A DNA stretch of 64,000 bases from Rhodovulum robiginosum (GCF_003944755.1 NZ_RWGU01000050.1:124001-188000); one strand, 5' to 3'; positions 18,504 through 28,035 are shown, numbered from the stretch's first letter. Made by a program: numbers and translations. The notes: generated by a model not told the origin, from the sequence alone.

Positions 18504-19244
18504 ATGACCGAATGGCCCCCCGGCGGCTCGGACGACCTGATCGAGACGCTGCAAGACCGCTACCTTCCTGATCTCGGCCATGTCGACATGCCCGGCCTCC
18601 TGCTCGACCGGCGGCTGGGGCAGGTCGCACTGGTCTCTTCCTTCGGGACAGAGAGCGCCGCGCTTTTGCATTACGTGATGACGATCAGGCCCGGGCTGCC
18701 GGTTGTCTTCATCGACACGGGCCGGCATTTTCCCGAAACGCTGGCCTATCGTGACCTGCTGGCCGAGCGGCTGCGATTGAACCTGGTGACGGTCGGGCCG
18801 GACAGCGCGCTGCTGGCAGCAGAGGACAAGGACGGCGACCTCAACGAATCCGACCCCAACATGTGCTGCACCCTGCGCAAGACCTTTCCCTTGCAGGACG
18901 CGCTGGCCTCCTTCGACACCTGGATTTCCGGGCGCAAACGCTATCAGGCCGACACCCGCGCCGCGCTGCCCGCGATCGAGCGCGATGGCGCGCATCTCAA
19001 GATCAACCCGTTCGTGTTCTGGCAGAAAGACGACATCGCGGCCTATTTCGAGGCCCACGGCCTGCCGCGCCACCCGCTGGAGGGGCGCGGATACCTCTCG
19101 ATCGGCTGCGAGCCCTGCACCCGGCCCGTGTGCCCGGGAGAGGACGCGCGCGCCGGACGGTGGGCGGAAAACCCCGACAAGACCGAATGCGGCATCCATC
19201 TGGGCCCAGACGGCCGCTTTGCGCGGGCCGGGCGCCGGAGCTGA
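18504..19244 (+). CDS. cysH: Adenylyl-sulfate (APS) reductase, thioredoxin-dependent
   Basis: A 246-residue cytosolic enzyme of assimilatory sulfate reduction that makes sulfite from adenylyl sulfate. The PP-loop-like segment is SSFGTESAALLH. Cysteine pairs at 121-122 (MCCTLRK) and 202/205 (GCEPC) form the CC...CxxC set that binds a 4Fe-4S cluster, marking the APS rather than the PAPS type. The catalytic cysteine is in KTECGIH (229). The start is set at MTEWPPGG; the 46-codon extension upstream covers the terminator region. There are no cysIJ, cysDN or cysG neighbours here, unusual for this gene. It converges on a LysR gene with three bases between the stop codons. Confidence 0.92.
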   Translation: MTEWPPGGSDDLIETLQDRYLPDLGHVDMPGLLLDRRLGQVALVSSFGTESAALLHYVMTIRPGLPVVFIDTGRHFPETLAYRDLLAERLRLNLVTVGPDSALLAAEDKDGDLNESDPNMCCTLRKTFPLQDALASFDTWISGRKRYQADTRAALPAIERDGAHLKINPFVFWQKDDIAAYFEAHGLPRHPLEGRGYLSIGCEPCTRPVCPGEDARAGRWAENPDKTECGIHLGPDGRFARAGRRS

Positions 19245-19247
19245 GGC

Positions 19248-20156
19248 TCAGGCCTTCTGCGAAAACGGGTCGGCCGGGGTGTGCAGGCGCACATGCCGGA
19301 TAAAGGCGCGCGCGATTCGGGGCAGGGGGCGCTGGTCGGAGACCGCGAAATAGCTGCGATAGGTCATCGGCGCGTCGAAGCGGCGGAATTCCATATCCTC
19401 GCTGCGGAAATGGATCACCGGGAACGGGTTGACCACCGCCAGCCCCAACCCCTCTTTCGCCAGGTCGATGGCCGCAAACGAGGTCGAGACCTCGGCCACC
19501 ACGTGGGCCCGGGCGCCAGCCTGGGAGAGCAGCTTGTCGAGCTGGGCGCGGCGCGCATGGCGATGGGTCAGCGCGATCAGCGCCTCGCCGTCCAGATCGG
19601 TGGGCGCGACGGTGGCCTTTTCGGCCAGAGGATGGCCGCGGGCCATGGCGCAGACCGCCGAAGAGGTGCGGTAGGGGATCATCCTCAGCCCCGCCCGCGA
19701 CAGCTCTACCCCGATCACGCCGAGGTCGAACCGGTCGTCCAGCAGCCCGCGCACCACCTCGTCGGAGGTGTTGACCTCGAGGCTGACGAAGAAATGCGGG
19801 TTGGCCTTGAGAAAGCCGGTGACGAAGGAAACGAGAAAGCGGTGCGCGTAGGTGGGCGGCGCGATCAGTCGCAGGGTCTCGCGCACGGGCTCGGCCGGGG
19901 CGTCGATCCGGTCGAGCGCGGCAAAGAGCGGGTCGAGCCGGCGGTTGAGGCGCACCGCCTCGGCCGTGGGGCGCAGCCGGCCCGAATCGCGTTCGAAGAG
20001 CGTGCGGCCTGTGCGGGTCTCCAAACTGCCGATCGCCCGGCTGATGGCCGATTGCGACAGGCCCAGCCGGCGCGCGGCGGCGGTGGCGGTGCCAGCCTCC
20101 ATCATCGCGCGCAGCGCTTGGTATTCCGACAGGCTGTGGCCATCCCGACGCGCCAT
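19248..20156 (-). CDS. LysR-family transcriptional regulator (probable regulator of the dipeptidase/dpp operon)
   Basis: A 302-residue regulator. The N-terminal winged helix-turn-helix (residues about 8-67) contains ATAAARRLGLSQSAISRAIGS, quoted here only as its core AARRLGLSQSAIS. The effector domain spans about 90-290. It is transcribed away from the M19 dipeptidase and peptide importer across a 125-base intergenic region with a dyad, the classic LysR arrangement. The inducer is unknown; a dipeptide or amino acid is a reasonable guess. Confidence 0.88.
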   Translation of the reverse strand: MARRDGHSLSEYQALRAMMEAGTATAAARRLGLSQSAISRAIGSLETRTGRTLFERDSGRLRPTAEAVRLNRRLDPLFAALDRIDAPAEPVRETLRLIAPPTYAHRFLVSFVTGFLKANPHFFVSLEVNTSDEVVRGLLDDRFDLGVIGVELSRAGLRMIPYRTSSAVCAMARGHPLAEKATVAPTDLDGEALIALTHRHARRAQLDKLLSQAGARAHVVAEVSTSFAAIDLAKEGLGLAVVNPFPVIHFRSEDMEFRRFDAPMTYRSYFAVSDQRPLPRIARAFIRHVRLHTPADPFSQKA

Positions 20157-20203
20157 AGGGCCCCCGCGTTTTGCTCATGGGTTAATGAGGTTTTATCATG
20201 CTG

Positions 20204-20226
20204 TTTTCCTGCGTCCATGAGGAAAA
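20204..20226. promoter_or_regulatory. Perfect dyad, candidate LysR operator
   Basis: TTTTCCT (20204-20210) and AGGAAAA (20220-20226) are perfect inverted arms around nine bases, within the divergent region between the LysR gene and the dipeptidase gene. LysR proteins bind T-N11-A dyads of this size. Its position also argues against starting the dipeptidase at the ATG at 20198. Confidence 0.5.
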
Positions 20227-20281
20227 ATCAGATAAGCTTGGGCAGGTCAGAGGGGCTGACCCGTTTAAACTTGGGATTTCC

Positions 20282-21340
20282 GTGTCCGGACCGATCCAAC
20301 CCGCCGTCCTGGACGGCCACAACGACGTTTTGTTGAAGCTGTACCGCGCCGGGGGGCTGGCCGCGGCCGAGACCTTCATCACCGGGCGCGACGGCCATAT
20401 CGATCTGCCGCGCGCCACTGAAGGCGGGTTTGGCGGCGGGTTCTTCGCTGTTTTCATTCCCTCGGCCATCGATCTCGACGAAAAGACCGAGCAGATGCAG
20501 CGGCCCTCCTACGACCTGCCGCTGCCCGAGCCAATCGACTGGGAAGACGCGCTGCCCGTCGCGCTGACCGAGGCCGCGATCCTGTTCCGGCTGGAAGAGT
20601 TGGGTGCGCTCACCGTCTGCCGCAGCGCCGCCGACATGCGGGCCTGCCTCGCCGGGGGCCGCATGGCCGCGATCCTGCACATGGAGGGGGCCGAGGCGAT
20701 CGACCCCGACCTGCACGCGCTGGATGTGCTCTACCGCGCCGGGCTGCGCTCGCTCGGCCCGGTCTGGAGCCGCCCGACGATCTTTGGCCACGGCGTACCG
20801 TTCCGCTATCCCAGCGACGGCGATATCGGGCCAGGGCTGACCGATCACGGGCTCAGGCTGGTGAAGCGCTGCAACGAACTGCGCATCATGATCGATCTGT
20901 CGCACATGAACATGGCCGGTTTCTGGGATGTCGCGCGCCAGTCGGACGCGCCGCTGGTGGCCACCCATTCCAACGCCCATGCGGTTTGCGCGCACGCCCG
21001 CAACCTGACCGACGATCAGCTTGCCGCGATTCGCGACAGCGATGGTATGGTAGGGCTCAATTTCGCGGTCGCCTTTCTGCGCGAAGATGGCCGGATGGTC
21101 GACACCGGGCTTGACCAGATGCTGCGGCATCTGGACCATCTGATAGATCGTCTCGGTGAGACGCGGGTCGGCCTCGGCTCGGATTTCGACGGTGCGGTCG
21201 TTCCGTCCGAGATCGGCTCGGCCGCGGGGCTGCCGGCCCTGCGCGAGGCGATGAGGGCGCATGGCTATGACGAGGGCCTGATGAAAAAGCTCTGCCAGGA
21301 AAACTGGCTGCGCGTTCTGGAAAAGACTTGGGGCGGCTGA
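20282..21340 (+). CDS. Membrane dipeptidase-like zinc hydrolase (peptidase family M19)
   Basis: A 352-residue TIM-barrel dipeptidase. The zinc-site motifs are in order: DGHND near residue 13, HMEGAEAI, DLSHMN, ATHSNAH and GSDFDG. The family cleaves dipeptides, including those with a D-residue at the C-terminal position, and some relatives act on beta-lactams. There is no signal peptide, so the enzyme is cytosolic. I chose the GTG start at 20282, which puts DGHND at its normal place; an ATG at 20198 with GAGG before it would add 28 residues unlike the family and would absorb the operator. The importer genes follow on the same strand 45 bases later, so imported peptides are probably hydrolysed here. 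Confidence 0.88.
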   Translation: MSGPIQPAVLDGHNDVLLKLYRAGGLAAAETFITGRDGHIDLPRATEGGFGGGFFAVFIPSAIDLDEKTEQMQRPSYDLPLPEPIDWEDALPVALTEAAILFRLEELGALTVCRSAADMRACLAGGRMAAILHMEGAEAIDPDLHALDVLYRAGLRSLGPVWSRPTIFGHGVPFRYPSDGDIGPGLTDHGLRLVKRCNELRIMIDLSHMNMAGFWDVARQSDAPLVATHSNAHAVCAHARNLTDDQLAAIRDSDGMVGLNFAVAFLREDGRMVDTGLDQMLRHLDHLIDRLGETRVGLGSDFDGAVVPSEIGSAAGLPALREAMRAHGYDEGLMKKLCQENWLRVLEKTWGG

Positions 21341-21385
21341 ACCGACCCCGGAGATACGCCCAAACCAACAGAGAGGACCGAAAAG

Positions 21386-22981
21386 ATGAACGCATTTTCC
21401 AAGTTGATGTCCGGGGCCGCGCTTGGCGTGGCCATCGCGGTCACCGCGCTGCCCGCGGGTGCCGAGACGCCGGCCAACATGCTGGTGATCGCCAACCGCA
21501 TCGACGACATCACCACCCTGGACCCCGCCGAATCCTTCGAATTCGCAGGCTCCGACGTCAGCCGGCAGGTCTATAACAAGCTGGTCAACTTCGACCCGAT
21601 GAACCTCGATGCCGGCTACCAGCCCGACCTCGCCGAAAGCTGGGAGGTCTCCGAGGACGGCAAGACGCTGACCTTCACCATGCGCGAAGGGGTCATGTTC
21701 CATTCCGGCAACCCGGTCACCGCCGAGGACGCCGAGTTTTCGCTGCGCCGCGCGGTGATCCTGAACAAGACGCCTTCTTTCATCCTGACCCAGTTCGGCT
21801 TCACCCCCGACAACGTCGAGGAAACGATCCGCGCCGAGGGCAACAAGCTGATCATCACCACCGACAAGCCCTACGCGACGTCGTTCGTGCTGAACTGCCT
21901 GACCTCGACCATCGGCGGCATCGTCGACAAGCAGGTGGTGATGGAGCACGACCAGGACGGCGACCTTGGCAACCTGTGGCTCAAGACCAACTCGGCCGGC
22001 TCTGGCCCCTACAAGCTGGTTGGCTGGAAGCCCAATGAATCGGTCACGCTGGAGGCCAATGCCGACTATTACGGCGGCGCGCCCAACCTCGACCGCGTGA
22101 TCGTGCGCCACATCCAGGAAAGCGCGACCCAGCGCCTGCTGCTGGAACGCGGCGACATCGACATCGCGCGCAACCTCAACCCCGAGGACATCGCGGGCGT
22201 GATGGAAGCCGACGGCGTCAAGGTGCAGGACGAGCTCAAGGGCCGGCTGATGTACGCCTCGTTGAACCAAACGCATCCGGAGCTGTCGAAGCCCGAAGTG
22301 CGTCAGGCGATCAAGTACCTGATCGACTACGAGGGCATGGTGAACAGCTTCCTCAAGGGGCAGTACACCATTCATCAGAACTTCCTGCCGCTGACCTATC
22401 TCGGCTCGGTTCGGGAAAACCCGTTCTCGCTCGACGTGGAAAAGGCCAAGGCGCTGCTCGAAGAGGCGGGCGTCGACGGGCTTGAGCTGAACGTGGGCGT
22501 GCGCGAGGCGCAGGAGCGTCTGGAAATCGCCCAGTCGCTGCAGAACACCCTAGCCCAGGCCGGCATCACGCTGAACCTGACGGTGGGCACCGGCAAGCAG
22601 ATCCTCGGCATGTACCGGGCGCGTGAACTGGACGTCTATATCGGCGCCTGGGGCCCGGACTACCCGGACCCGCACACCAATGCCTCGACCTTCGCCTACA
22701 ACCCCGACAATTCCGCAGACGCGGGGCTGACGGGCATTCTTGCCTGGCGCAACGGCTGGGACACCGGCGGGCTGAGCGAGAAGACCGACGCCGCCGTTGT
22801 CGAGAACGACCGCGACATGCGCGCCAAGATGTACCAGGACATCCAGGCCGAGTTCCGCGAGACCTCGCCCTTTGCCATCATGTTCCAGCAGATCGAACAA
22901 TCGGCGATGCGCGAAAACATCACCGATTTCTCGACGGGGCAGGCGATCACCGCCGCGTCCTACTGGCAGGTCACCAAGTAA
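21386..22981 (+). CDS. Peptide ABC transporter substrate-binding protein (family 5, DppA-like)
   Basis: A 531-residue periplasmic binding protein with a signal peptide (about residues 1-26, ending LPAGAE). The SBP_bac_5 fold is indicated by TLDPAESFEF, LAESWEVSEDGKTLTFTMRE, SAGSGPYKL and the C-terminal DYPDPHTNAS. It delivers oligopeptides or related cationic compounds to the permease pair that follows. GAGAGGA before the ATG gives a good ribosome-binding site. It is the first importer gene after the dipeptidase. Confidence 0.9.
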   Translation: MNAFSKLMSGAALGVAIAVTALPAGAETPANMLVIANRIDDITTLDPAESFEFAGSDVSRQVYNKLVNFDPMNLDAGYQPDLAESWEVSEDGKTLTFTMREGVMFHSGNPVTAEDAEFSLRRAVILNKTPSFILTQFGFTPDNVEETIRAEGNKLIITTDKPYATSFVLNCLTSTIGGIVDKQVVMEHDQDGDLGNLWLKTNSAGSGPYKLVGWKPNESVTLEANADYYGGAPNLDRVIVRHIQESATQRLLLERGDIDIARNLNPEDIAGVMEADGVKVQDELKGRLMYASLNQTHPELSKPEVRQAIKYLIDYEGMVNSFLKGQYTIHQNFLPLTYLGSVRENPFSLDVEKAKALLEEAGVDGLELNVGVREAQERLEIAQSLQNTLAQAGITLNLTVGTGKQILGMYRARELDVYIGAWGPDYPDPHTNASTFAYNPDNSADAGLTGILAWRNGWDTGGLSEKTDAAVVENDRDMRAKMYQDIQAEFRETSPFAIMFQQIEQSAMRENITDFSTGQAITAASYWQVTK

Positions 22982-24040
22982 GTGGCCCTGACAGAGCAGA
23001 AAAACGGAGGGCGCCCACGGGCGCTCTTCCCCGGCTGGCTGACCGCGACCGGCGTCACGGTGGGCTCGGTCGCGGTCACCATGCTGGGCCTGTTGTTCGT
23101 GACCTTCATCATCGGCCGGGTGATGCCGATCGACCCGGTGCTGGCCGTGGTGGGCGAACGCGCGACGCCCGAGACCTATCAACAGGTCTATGAGGAGATG
23201 GGTCTCGACAGGCCGCTGATCGTGCAGTTCGGCTTTTACCTGTGGGACGTGGTGCAGGGCGATTTCGGAATGTCGCTGCTGAACGGGCGCCCGGTCTCCG
23301 AAGATATCGCCCGCGTCTTTCCGGCGACGCTGGAACTGGCCACGCTCGGCACGCTTTTCGGCGTCCTGATCGGCGTGCCGCTGGGCGTACTCGCCGCGGT
23401 CAAGCAAGGCAGCTGGATCGACCAGGTCGCCCGCGTGGTCGCGCTGGTCGGCTATTCGATGCCGATCTTCTGGCTGGGCCTGATGGGCCTTTTGATCTTT
23501 TACGGAATCCTCGGCTGGGTCGGCGGACCCGGACGGGTGGGCATCTTTTATGTCGACGTGGTGCCGTCGGTGACGGGCATGATCCTGATCGACAGCGTGC
23601 TCGACCGAAACTGGACGGTGCTGAAGGATGCCTTCAGCCACATCATCCTGCCAGCCTCGCTGCTGGGCTATTACAGCCTCGCCTATATCAGCCGGATGAC
23701 GCGGTCGTTCATGCTCGAACAGCTATCGGCCGAATACGTCACCACCGCCCGCGTCAAGGGTCTGTCCGAGCGCGCGGTGATCTGGCGCCACGCCTTCCGC
23801 AACATCCGCGTCCAGCTGATCACCGTGATCGCACTGAGCTATGCGGGCCTCCTGGAGGGCTCGGTGCTGACCGAGATCATCTTTGCGTGGCCCGGCATCG
23901 GCTCTTACATCACCACGGCGCTGTTGTCGGCCGACATGAACGCTGTCCTTGGCGGCACGGTGGTGGTGGGCCTCGTCTTCGTTCTGCTGAACGTGGGCTC
24001 CGACCTTCTGTACCGCTTTCTCGACCCGAGGGCCAAATGA
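22982..24040 (+). CDS. Peptide ABC transporter permease (DppB-like)
   Basis: A 352-residue inner-membrane permease with about six TM helices. It has the family's RxxP-type GRVMPIDPVLAVVGE loop after the first helix and the EAA-like loop TARVKGLSERAVIWRHAFRN (core AxVKGL...RHAFRN). The GTG start directly follows the TAA of the binding-protein gene. A run reading DVVPSVTGMILIDSVL is the extracytoplasmic loop usual in DppB. It pairs with the next gene, whose ATG overlaps its stop. Confidence 0.9.
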   Translation: MALTEQKNGGRPRALFPGWLTATGVTVGSVAVTMLGLLFVTFIIGRVMPIDPVLAVVGERATPETYQQVYEEMGLDRPLIVQFGFYLWDVVQGDFGMSLLNGRPVSEDIARVFPATLELATLGTLFGVLIGVPLGVLAAVKQGSWIDQVARVVALVGYSMPIFWLGLMGLLIFYGILGWVGGPGRVGIFYVDVVPSVTGMILIDSVLDRNWTVLKDAFSHIILPASLLGYYSLAYISRMTRSFMLEQLSAEYVTTARVKGLSERAVIWRHAFRNIRVQLITVIALSYAGLLEGSVLTEIIFAWPGIGSYITTALLSADMNAVLGGTVVVGLVFVLLNVGSDLLYRFLDPRAK

Positions 24041-24951
24041 GCGAAACCCTGACCGGATGGCGCGACTGGCTGTTGACCGACACGCCGCATTCGCGCAGCC
24101 AGGCACGCCTGTCCGCCCTCTACCAGGGGTGGCTGGCGTTCCGGCGCAATTCGCTGGCGATGCTCGGTCTGGCGATCCTGCTGTTCCTGCTCTTCGTCGC
24201 CGCCTTCGCGCCCTGGCTGGCACCCAGCGACCCCTTTGCGCAAGACCTGGCCAACCGTCTGCAGCCCATCGGCGCCGAGGGTCACCCGCTGGGCACGGAT
24301 TCGCTGGGCCGCGATATCCTCTCACGGCTGATCCACGGCTCGCGGATCACGCTTTACATCGTCACGCTGGTGGCGCTGATCGCGCCCATCGCGGGGCTGA
24401 TCGTGGGCACGATCGCGGGCTATGCGGGCGGCATCATAGACATGGGCCTGATGCGCATCACCGACATCTTCCTCGCCTTTCCGCGGCTGGTCCTTGCGCT
24501 GGCCTTCGTCGCCGCGCTGGGCGCGGGCATCGAGAACGCGGTGCTGGCGATCTCGCTGACCGCCTGGCCGCCCTATGCCCGGATCGCCCGGGCCGAGACG
24601 CTGACGATCCGCAATTCGGACTATATCAGCGCGGTGCGCCTGCAAGGCGCCGGGCCGATCCGGATCATTACCAAGCATATCTGGCCGCTCTGCATCTCGT
24701 CGCTGATCGTGCGGGTGACGCTGGACATGGCCGGCATCATCCTGGCCGCCGCGGGGCTGGGCTTTCTCGGCCTCGGCGCGCAGCCGCCCAGCCCCGAATG
24801 GGGCGCCATGATTTCCGAGGGCCGGCGCTTCATCCTCGACCATTGGTGGGTGGCCACCATGCCGGGGCTGGCCATCTTTACCGTGTCGCTTGCCTTCAAC
24901 CTGCTGGGTGACGGGCTGCGCGACGTGCTTGACCCAAAGAGCGAGAAATGA
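24037..24951 (+). CDS. Peptide ABC transporter permease (DppC-like)
   Basis: A 304-residue permease with an N-terminal OppC_N segment ([20 protein letters not shown]) and six TM helices in all. [17 protein letters not shown] and the EAA loop with [16 protein letters not shown] are typical of DppC. The start ATG at 24037 overlaps the dppB stop (ATGA); the longer open frame on this strand is a shadow within dppB. It ends in an ATGA overlap with the first ATPase gene, so all importer genes are likely translationally coupled. Confidence 0.9.
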   Translation: MSETLTGWRDWLLTDTPHSRSQARLSALYQGWLAFRRNSLAMLGLAILLFLLFVAAFAPWLAPSDPFAQDLANRLQPIGAEGHPLGTDSLGRDILSRLIHGSRITLYIVTLVALIAPIAGLIVGTIAGYAGGIIDMGLMRITDIFLAFPRLVLALAFVAALGAGIENAVLAISLTAWPPYARIARAETLTIRNSDYISAVRLQGAGPIRIITKHIWPLCISSLIVRVTLDMAGIILAAAGLGFLGLGAQPPSPEWGAMISEGRRFILDHWWVATMPGLAIFTVSLAFNLLGDGLRDVLDPKSEK

Positions 24952-25805
24952 CCGATCTTCTGGACGTAGAGGACCTCTGGGTCCGCTTTCCCACCCGCAC
25001 CGGCATGTTCGACGCCGTGCGCGGCGTGTCGTTCCGACTGGGGCGCGAGCGGCTGGGCATCGTGGGCGAAAGCGGCTCGGGCAAGTCGATGACGGGCCGG
25101 GCGATCCTGCGCCTGATCCGCCCGCCGGGGCAGGTGGACGCCACCCATATCAAGCTCGATGGAGAGAACCTGCTGGACAAGTCCGAGGTCGAGATGCGCG
25201 CGGTACGCGGCAACCGTATCTCGATGGTCATGCAGGACCCGAAATTTTCGCTCAACCCGGTGATGACCGTCGGCGAGCAATTGATCGAGGCGTATCAGCT
25301 GCACGCCCGCGGCGGGCAGGCCGAGGCGCGCAAACGCGCCATCGAGATGCTCGAGGCCGTGTCGATCCGCGATGCCGAGCGGGTGATGCGTGCCCACCCG
25401 CACGAGATGTCGGGCGGCATGGGCCAGCGCATCATGATCGCCATGATGCTGATCCCCGACCCAGAGCTGCTGATCGCGGACGAGCCGACATCGGCGCTCG
25501 ATGTCTCGGTGCAGGGGCAGGTGCTGCAGATCATGGACAAGCTGGTGCAGGACCGGGGCATGGGCCTGATCTTCATCAGCCACGACCTCAACCTCGTGGC
25601 GCAGTTCTGCGACCGGGTGCTGATCATGTATGCCGGCCGCGTCGTGGAAACCTGTGACGCGCACAAGCTGCACGAGGCGCAGCACCCCTATACGCGGGGG
25701 CTGTTGAACTCGCTGCCGCGCTTCGACGCGCCGCAAAAGCGGCTGGAGGTGCTCAAGCGCGACCCGGCCTGGGCCGAGGTCCCCAGCGTGGGGCCGCGGG
25801 CATGA
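24948..25805 (+). CDS. Peptide ABC transporter ATP-binding protein (DppD-like)
   Basis: A 285-residue ATPase. Walker A is GESGSGKSM near residue 41, the signature is [14 protein letters not shown], and Walker B with D-loop is [12 protein letters not shown]. The C-terminal oligopeptide-transporter segment ([12 protein letters not shown]) is present. The signature has MGQR where most DppD proteins have MRQR or QRQR, a small variation. It overlaps both neighbours by four bases and should form a heterodimer with the next subunit. Confidence 0.9.
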   Translation: MTDLLDVEDLWVRFPTRTGMFDAVRGVSFRLGRERLGIVGESGSGKSMTGRAILRLIRPPGQVDATHIKLDGENLLDKSEVEMRAVRGNRISMVMQDPKFSLNPVMTVGEQLIEAYQLHARGGQAEARKRAIEMLEAVSIRDAERVMRAHPHEMSGGMGQRIMIAMMLIPDPELLIADEPTSALDVSVQGQVLQIMDKLVQDRGMGLIFISHDLNLVAQFCDRVLIMYAGRVVETCDAHKLHEAQHPYTRGLLNSLPRFDAPQKRLEVLKRDPAWAEVPSVGPRA

Positions 25806-26563
25806 GCGCGCTCAGCTTTCAGGGGCTGAACGTCTGGTTCGGCGAAGGGCGCGACAGGGTCGATGCGGTCAAGGACGCCAGCTTCGAGGTGGCGCCGGGC
25901 GAAAGCTTTGGCCTCGTCGGCGAGTCGGGCTCGGGCAAGTCCACCATCATGCGTGCGCTCACCGGGCTCGCGCCGCACTGGTCGGGGCATATGTCGGTCA
26001 ACGACCGCCCGGTGGGGCGCCGGCGCGACCGGACCTTTTACAAGACCGTGCAGATGGTGTTTCAGGACCCCTATGCCTCGCTGCACCCGCGCTTGTCGGT
26101 CGACCAGGTGCTGTCCGAGGTTTTGTGGCTGCACGGGTTCGGGGATATCGAGCCGCGCATCGAGCGGCTGTTGGACGATGTCGGGCTGGGCCCGTCGTTC
26201 CGCTTCCGCTACCCGCACCAACTGTCGGGCGGGCAGCGCCAGCGGGTGGCGATCGCCCGCGCGCTGGCGCCCGAGCCGTCGATCCTGCTCTTGGACGAAC
26301 CCACCTCGGCGCTGGACGTGTCGGTGCAGGCCGAGATCCTGAACCTGCTGGCCGACCTTCGGACCGAGCACAACCTGACCTTCCTGATGGTGTCGCATGA
26401 CCTCGCCGTGGTGGCGCATATGTGCGAACGCATCGCGGTGATGCAGGCCGGCGAGATCGTCGAAGTTCTGGGGGTCGAAGAGATGCGCGCGATGAAACCC
26501 CAACACCCCTACACGCTGAGCCTGCTGGAAGCCTCGCTGGGCTACCGTCGGGAGAGCGCCTAG
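25802..26563 (+). CDS. Peptide ABC transporter ATP-binding protein (DppF-like)
   Basis: A 253-residue ATPase. Walker A is GESGSGKST, the signature [14 protein letters not shown], Walker [12 protein letters not shown], and the switch His is in MVSHDLAVV. The C-terminal end (PQHPYTLSLLEASLG) fits DppF/OppF, although the protein is shorter than the usual 320 residues because the extended C-terminal region is reduced. It is the last gene of the six-gene dipeptidase-importer operon; a TATAAG box and a new transcription unit begin about 60 bases later. Confidence 0.88.
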   Translation: MSALSFQGLNVWFGEGRDRVDAVKDASFEVAPGESFGLVGESGSGKSTIMRALTGLAPHWSGHMSVNDRPVGRRRDRTFYKTVQMVFQDPYASLHPRLSVDQVLSEVLWLHGFGDIEPRIERLLDDVGLGPSFRFRYPHQLSGGQRQRVAIARALAPEPSILLLDEPTSALDVSVQAEILNLLADLRTEHNLTFLMVSHDLAVVAHMCERIAVMQAGEIVEVLGVEEMRAMKPQHPYTLSLLEASLGYRRESA

Positions 26564-26691
26564 GGGTCGGCCCGCGTCCCGCCCGGCATATCGAATCGGA
26601 TCTTTTCCCGATGGATGTGGTATAAGTGCTTGTGGGCCTTTGGTGCCTGACAACGCCGATTGGCCTGCTTCAATAAGGGAGGGGACCAATC

Positions 26692-27282
26692 ATGAACTGG
26701 GCTTTGCCTGTGGTGGCAACGCTTGTCGCGGGTATTGCGACGGTATCTGCCGCATCTTCAGACCAGTACGATCTCGACGCGCTGAGGATGGCCGCCGAGA
26801 AATACAAGGACGTGAACGTGGCGCTTGCCGAGGGCTACATTCCCGACCCGTCCGGCCATTGCGTGACGGCCGCCGACGAGGGCAAGCCGGCCGACATGGG
26901 GGCGATGGGGATTCACTACCTGAATCCGGCAGTGCTGAAGATCACGGCGACCGAACCGCGGGTCGACGGCGGCAGCATCCACACCGATTTCAGGGCGCCG
27001 GCGATCCTGCTTTACGAGCCGCAGGCCGATGGATCGCTGGAACTCGTGGGGATCGAGAATCTCGTCTTCGAAGCCGCCTGGCGCGGGGCCGGCAATGATG
27101 GACCGCCGCATATGAACGGCCGGTCGTGGGACCACATGGTGGACAACGCGGAAACGGCGCTGGACGAGGCGCACGGCTTCATGCCCCATTTCGATCAGCA
27201 TGTCTGGCTTTTCCGCGAAAACCCGATGGGCAATCTGGAGCCGTTCAACCCGAACGTTACCTGCAATCATCACGCAAGCTAG
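26692..27282 (+). CDS. Uncharacterised secreted protein with MGIHYxN and HVWLFxxNPxG motifs
   Basis: A 196-residue protein with a signal peptide (residues about 1-20, ending VSAASS). I do not recognise a named function. Visible features are a first Cys in SGHCVTA (about residue 60), the segment MGAMGIHYLNP, ILLYEPQADGSLELVG, an acidic DEAHGFMPHFDQHVWLFREN segment (core HVWLFRENP) and a second Cys in the ending NPNVTCNH. I have seen this motif pattern in small exported proteins of actinobacteria and proteobacteria annotated only as hypothetical. The two Cys and several His could form a disulfide or a metal site. It is a single-gene unit: TATAAG lies 66 bases upstream, AGGGAGG precedes the ATG, and a strong hairpin follows. 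Confidence 0.75.
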   Translation: MNWALPVVATLVAGIATVSAASSDQYDLDALRMAAEKYKDVNVALAEGYIPDPSGHCVTAADEGKPADMGAMGIHYLNPAVLKITATEPRVDGGSIHTDFRAPAILLYEPQADGSLELVGIENLVFEAAWRGAGNDGPPHMNGRSWDHMVDNAETALDEAHGFMPHFDQHVWLFRENPMGNLEPFNPNVTCNHHAS

Positions 27283-27295
27283 GCATTTGCGTGCT

Positions 27296-27326
27296 GCGCC
27301 GGGGCCGCCGGGCCCCGGCGCCCTTT
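27296..27326. terminator. Strong hairpin terminator between convergent genes
   Basis: The perfect 11-base arms GCGCCGGGGCC and GGCCCCGGCGC enclose four bases and are followed on the plus strand by CCTTTAA. It lies between the secreted-protein gene and the end of the Liv operon and could serve both strands. Confidence 0.7.
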
Positions 27327-27342
27327 AACGGGAACGGCGCGC

Positions 27343-28035
27343 CTAGACCCCCAGGTACCGGTCGGCCAACTCCTGTGTCAGCGCGCCCATGGCGTCGGCC
27401 CAGACCACGCGCCCCTTTTCCAGGATCACCGCCCGGTCGGCTGCGCGGGACATTTCCTTCAGCGACTTGTCGACCACGAGGATGGCCAGCCCCGTCTCGG
27501 CCTTGAGCCGACGGATCACGCCCCAGATCTCCTGCCGGATAAGCGGCGCCAGACCCTCGGTCGCCTCGTCGAGAATGAGCAGGCGCGGGTTGGTCATCAG
27601 CGCCCGGCCGATCACCAGCATCTGCTGCTCGCCCCCGGAAAGCGACCGCGCGTCCTGCCCGCGCCGCTCCTCCAGACGGGGGAAAAGCGCGTAGATCTCG
27701 CGCAGGCCCCAGGCGCCGGAGCGCGCGGCTGCGACGAGGTTTTCCTCGACCGACAGCCCGGCGAAGGCGCGGCGCCCCTCGGGCACCAGCCCCAGCCCCA
27801 GCCGCGCAGCGCGGTGCGGGGCGAGCCCGCCCAGCGGCTGGCCGGCAAAGCGGATGGCGCCCGCGCGGTGCGGCACGAGGCGCATCACGCTGTGGATCGT
27901 GGTCGTCTTGCCCATCCCGTTACGGCCCATCAACGCCACCACCTCACCCTCGGCCACCTCCAGGTCGACGCCGAAAAGCGCTTGGGAATGGCCGTAGAAC
28001 GCGGTCACGCCGCTGATTTCCAGCAACGCGCTCAT
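27343..28035 (-). CDS. Branched-chain amino acid-type ABC transporter ATP-binding protein (LivF)
   Basis: A 230-residue ATPase. Walker A is GRNGMGKTT, the signature LSGGEQQMLVIGRAL, and Walker B LLILDEATEGL, where the usual EP is EA, as in many LivF proteins. It is the last gene of the five-gene importer operon and starts in an ATGA overlap with LivG. The substrate may be an amino acid, urea, amide or aromatic compound; the UrtE-type urea transporter is an alternative, but no urease genes are nearby. Confidence 0.88.
   Translation of the reverse strand: MSALLEISGVTAFYGHSQALFGVDLEVAEGEVVALMGRNGMGKTTTIHSVMRLVPHRAGAIRFAGQPLGGLAPHRAARLGLGLVPEGRRAFAGLSVEENLVAAARSGAWGLREIYALFPRLEERRGQDARSLSGGEQQMLVIGRALMTNPRLLILDEATEGLAPLIRQEIWGVIRRLKAETGLAILVVDKSLKEMSRAADRAVILEKGRVVWADAMGALTQELADRYLGV

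Noticed and set aside
20228-22375. 715-codon minus-strand ORF opposite the dipeptidase and binding-protein genes.
   Set aside because: It spans two real genes on the other strand and has no recognisable domain.
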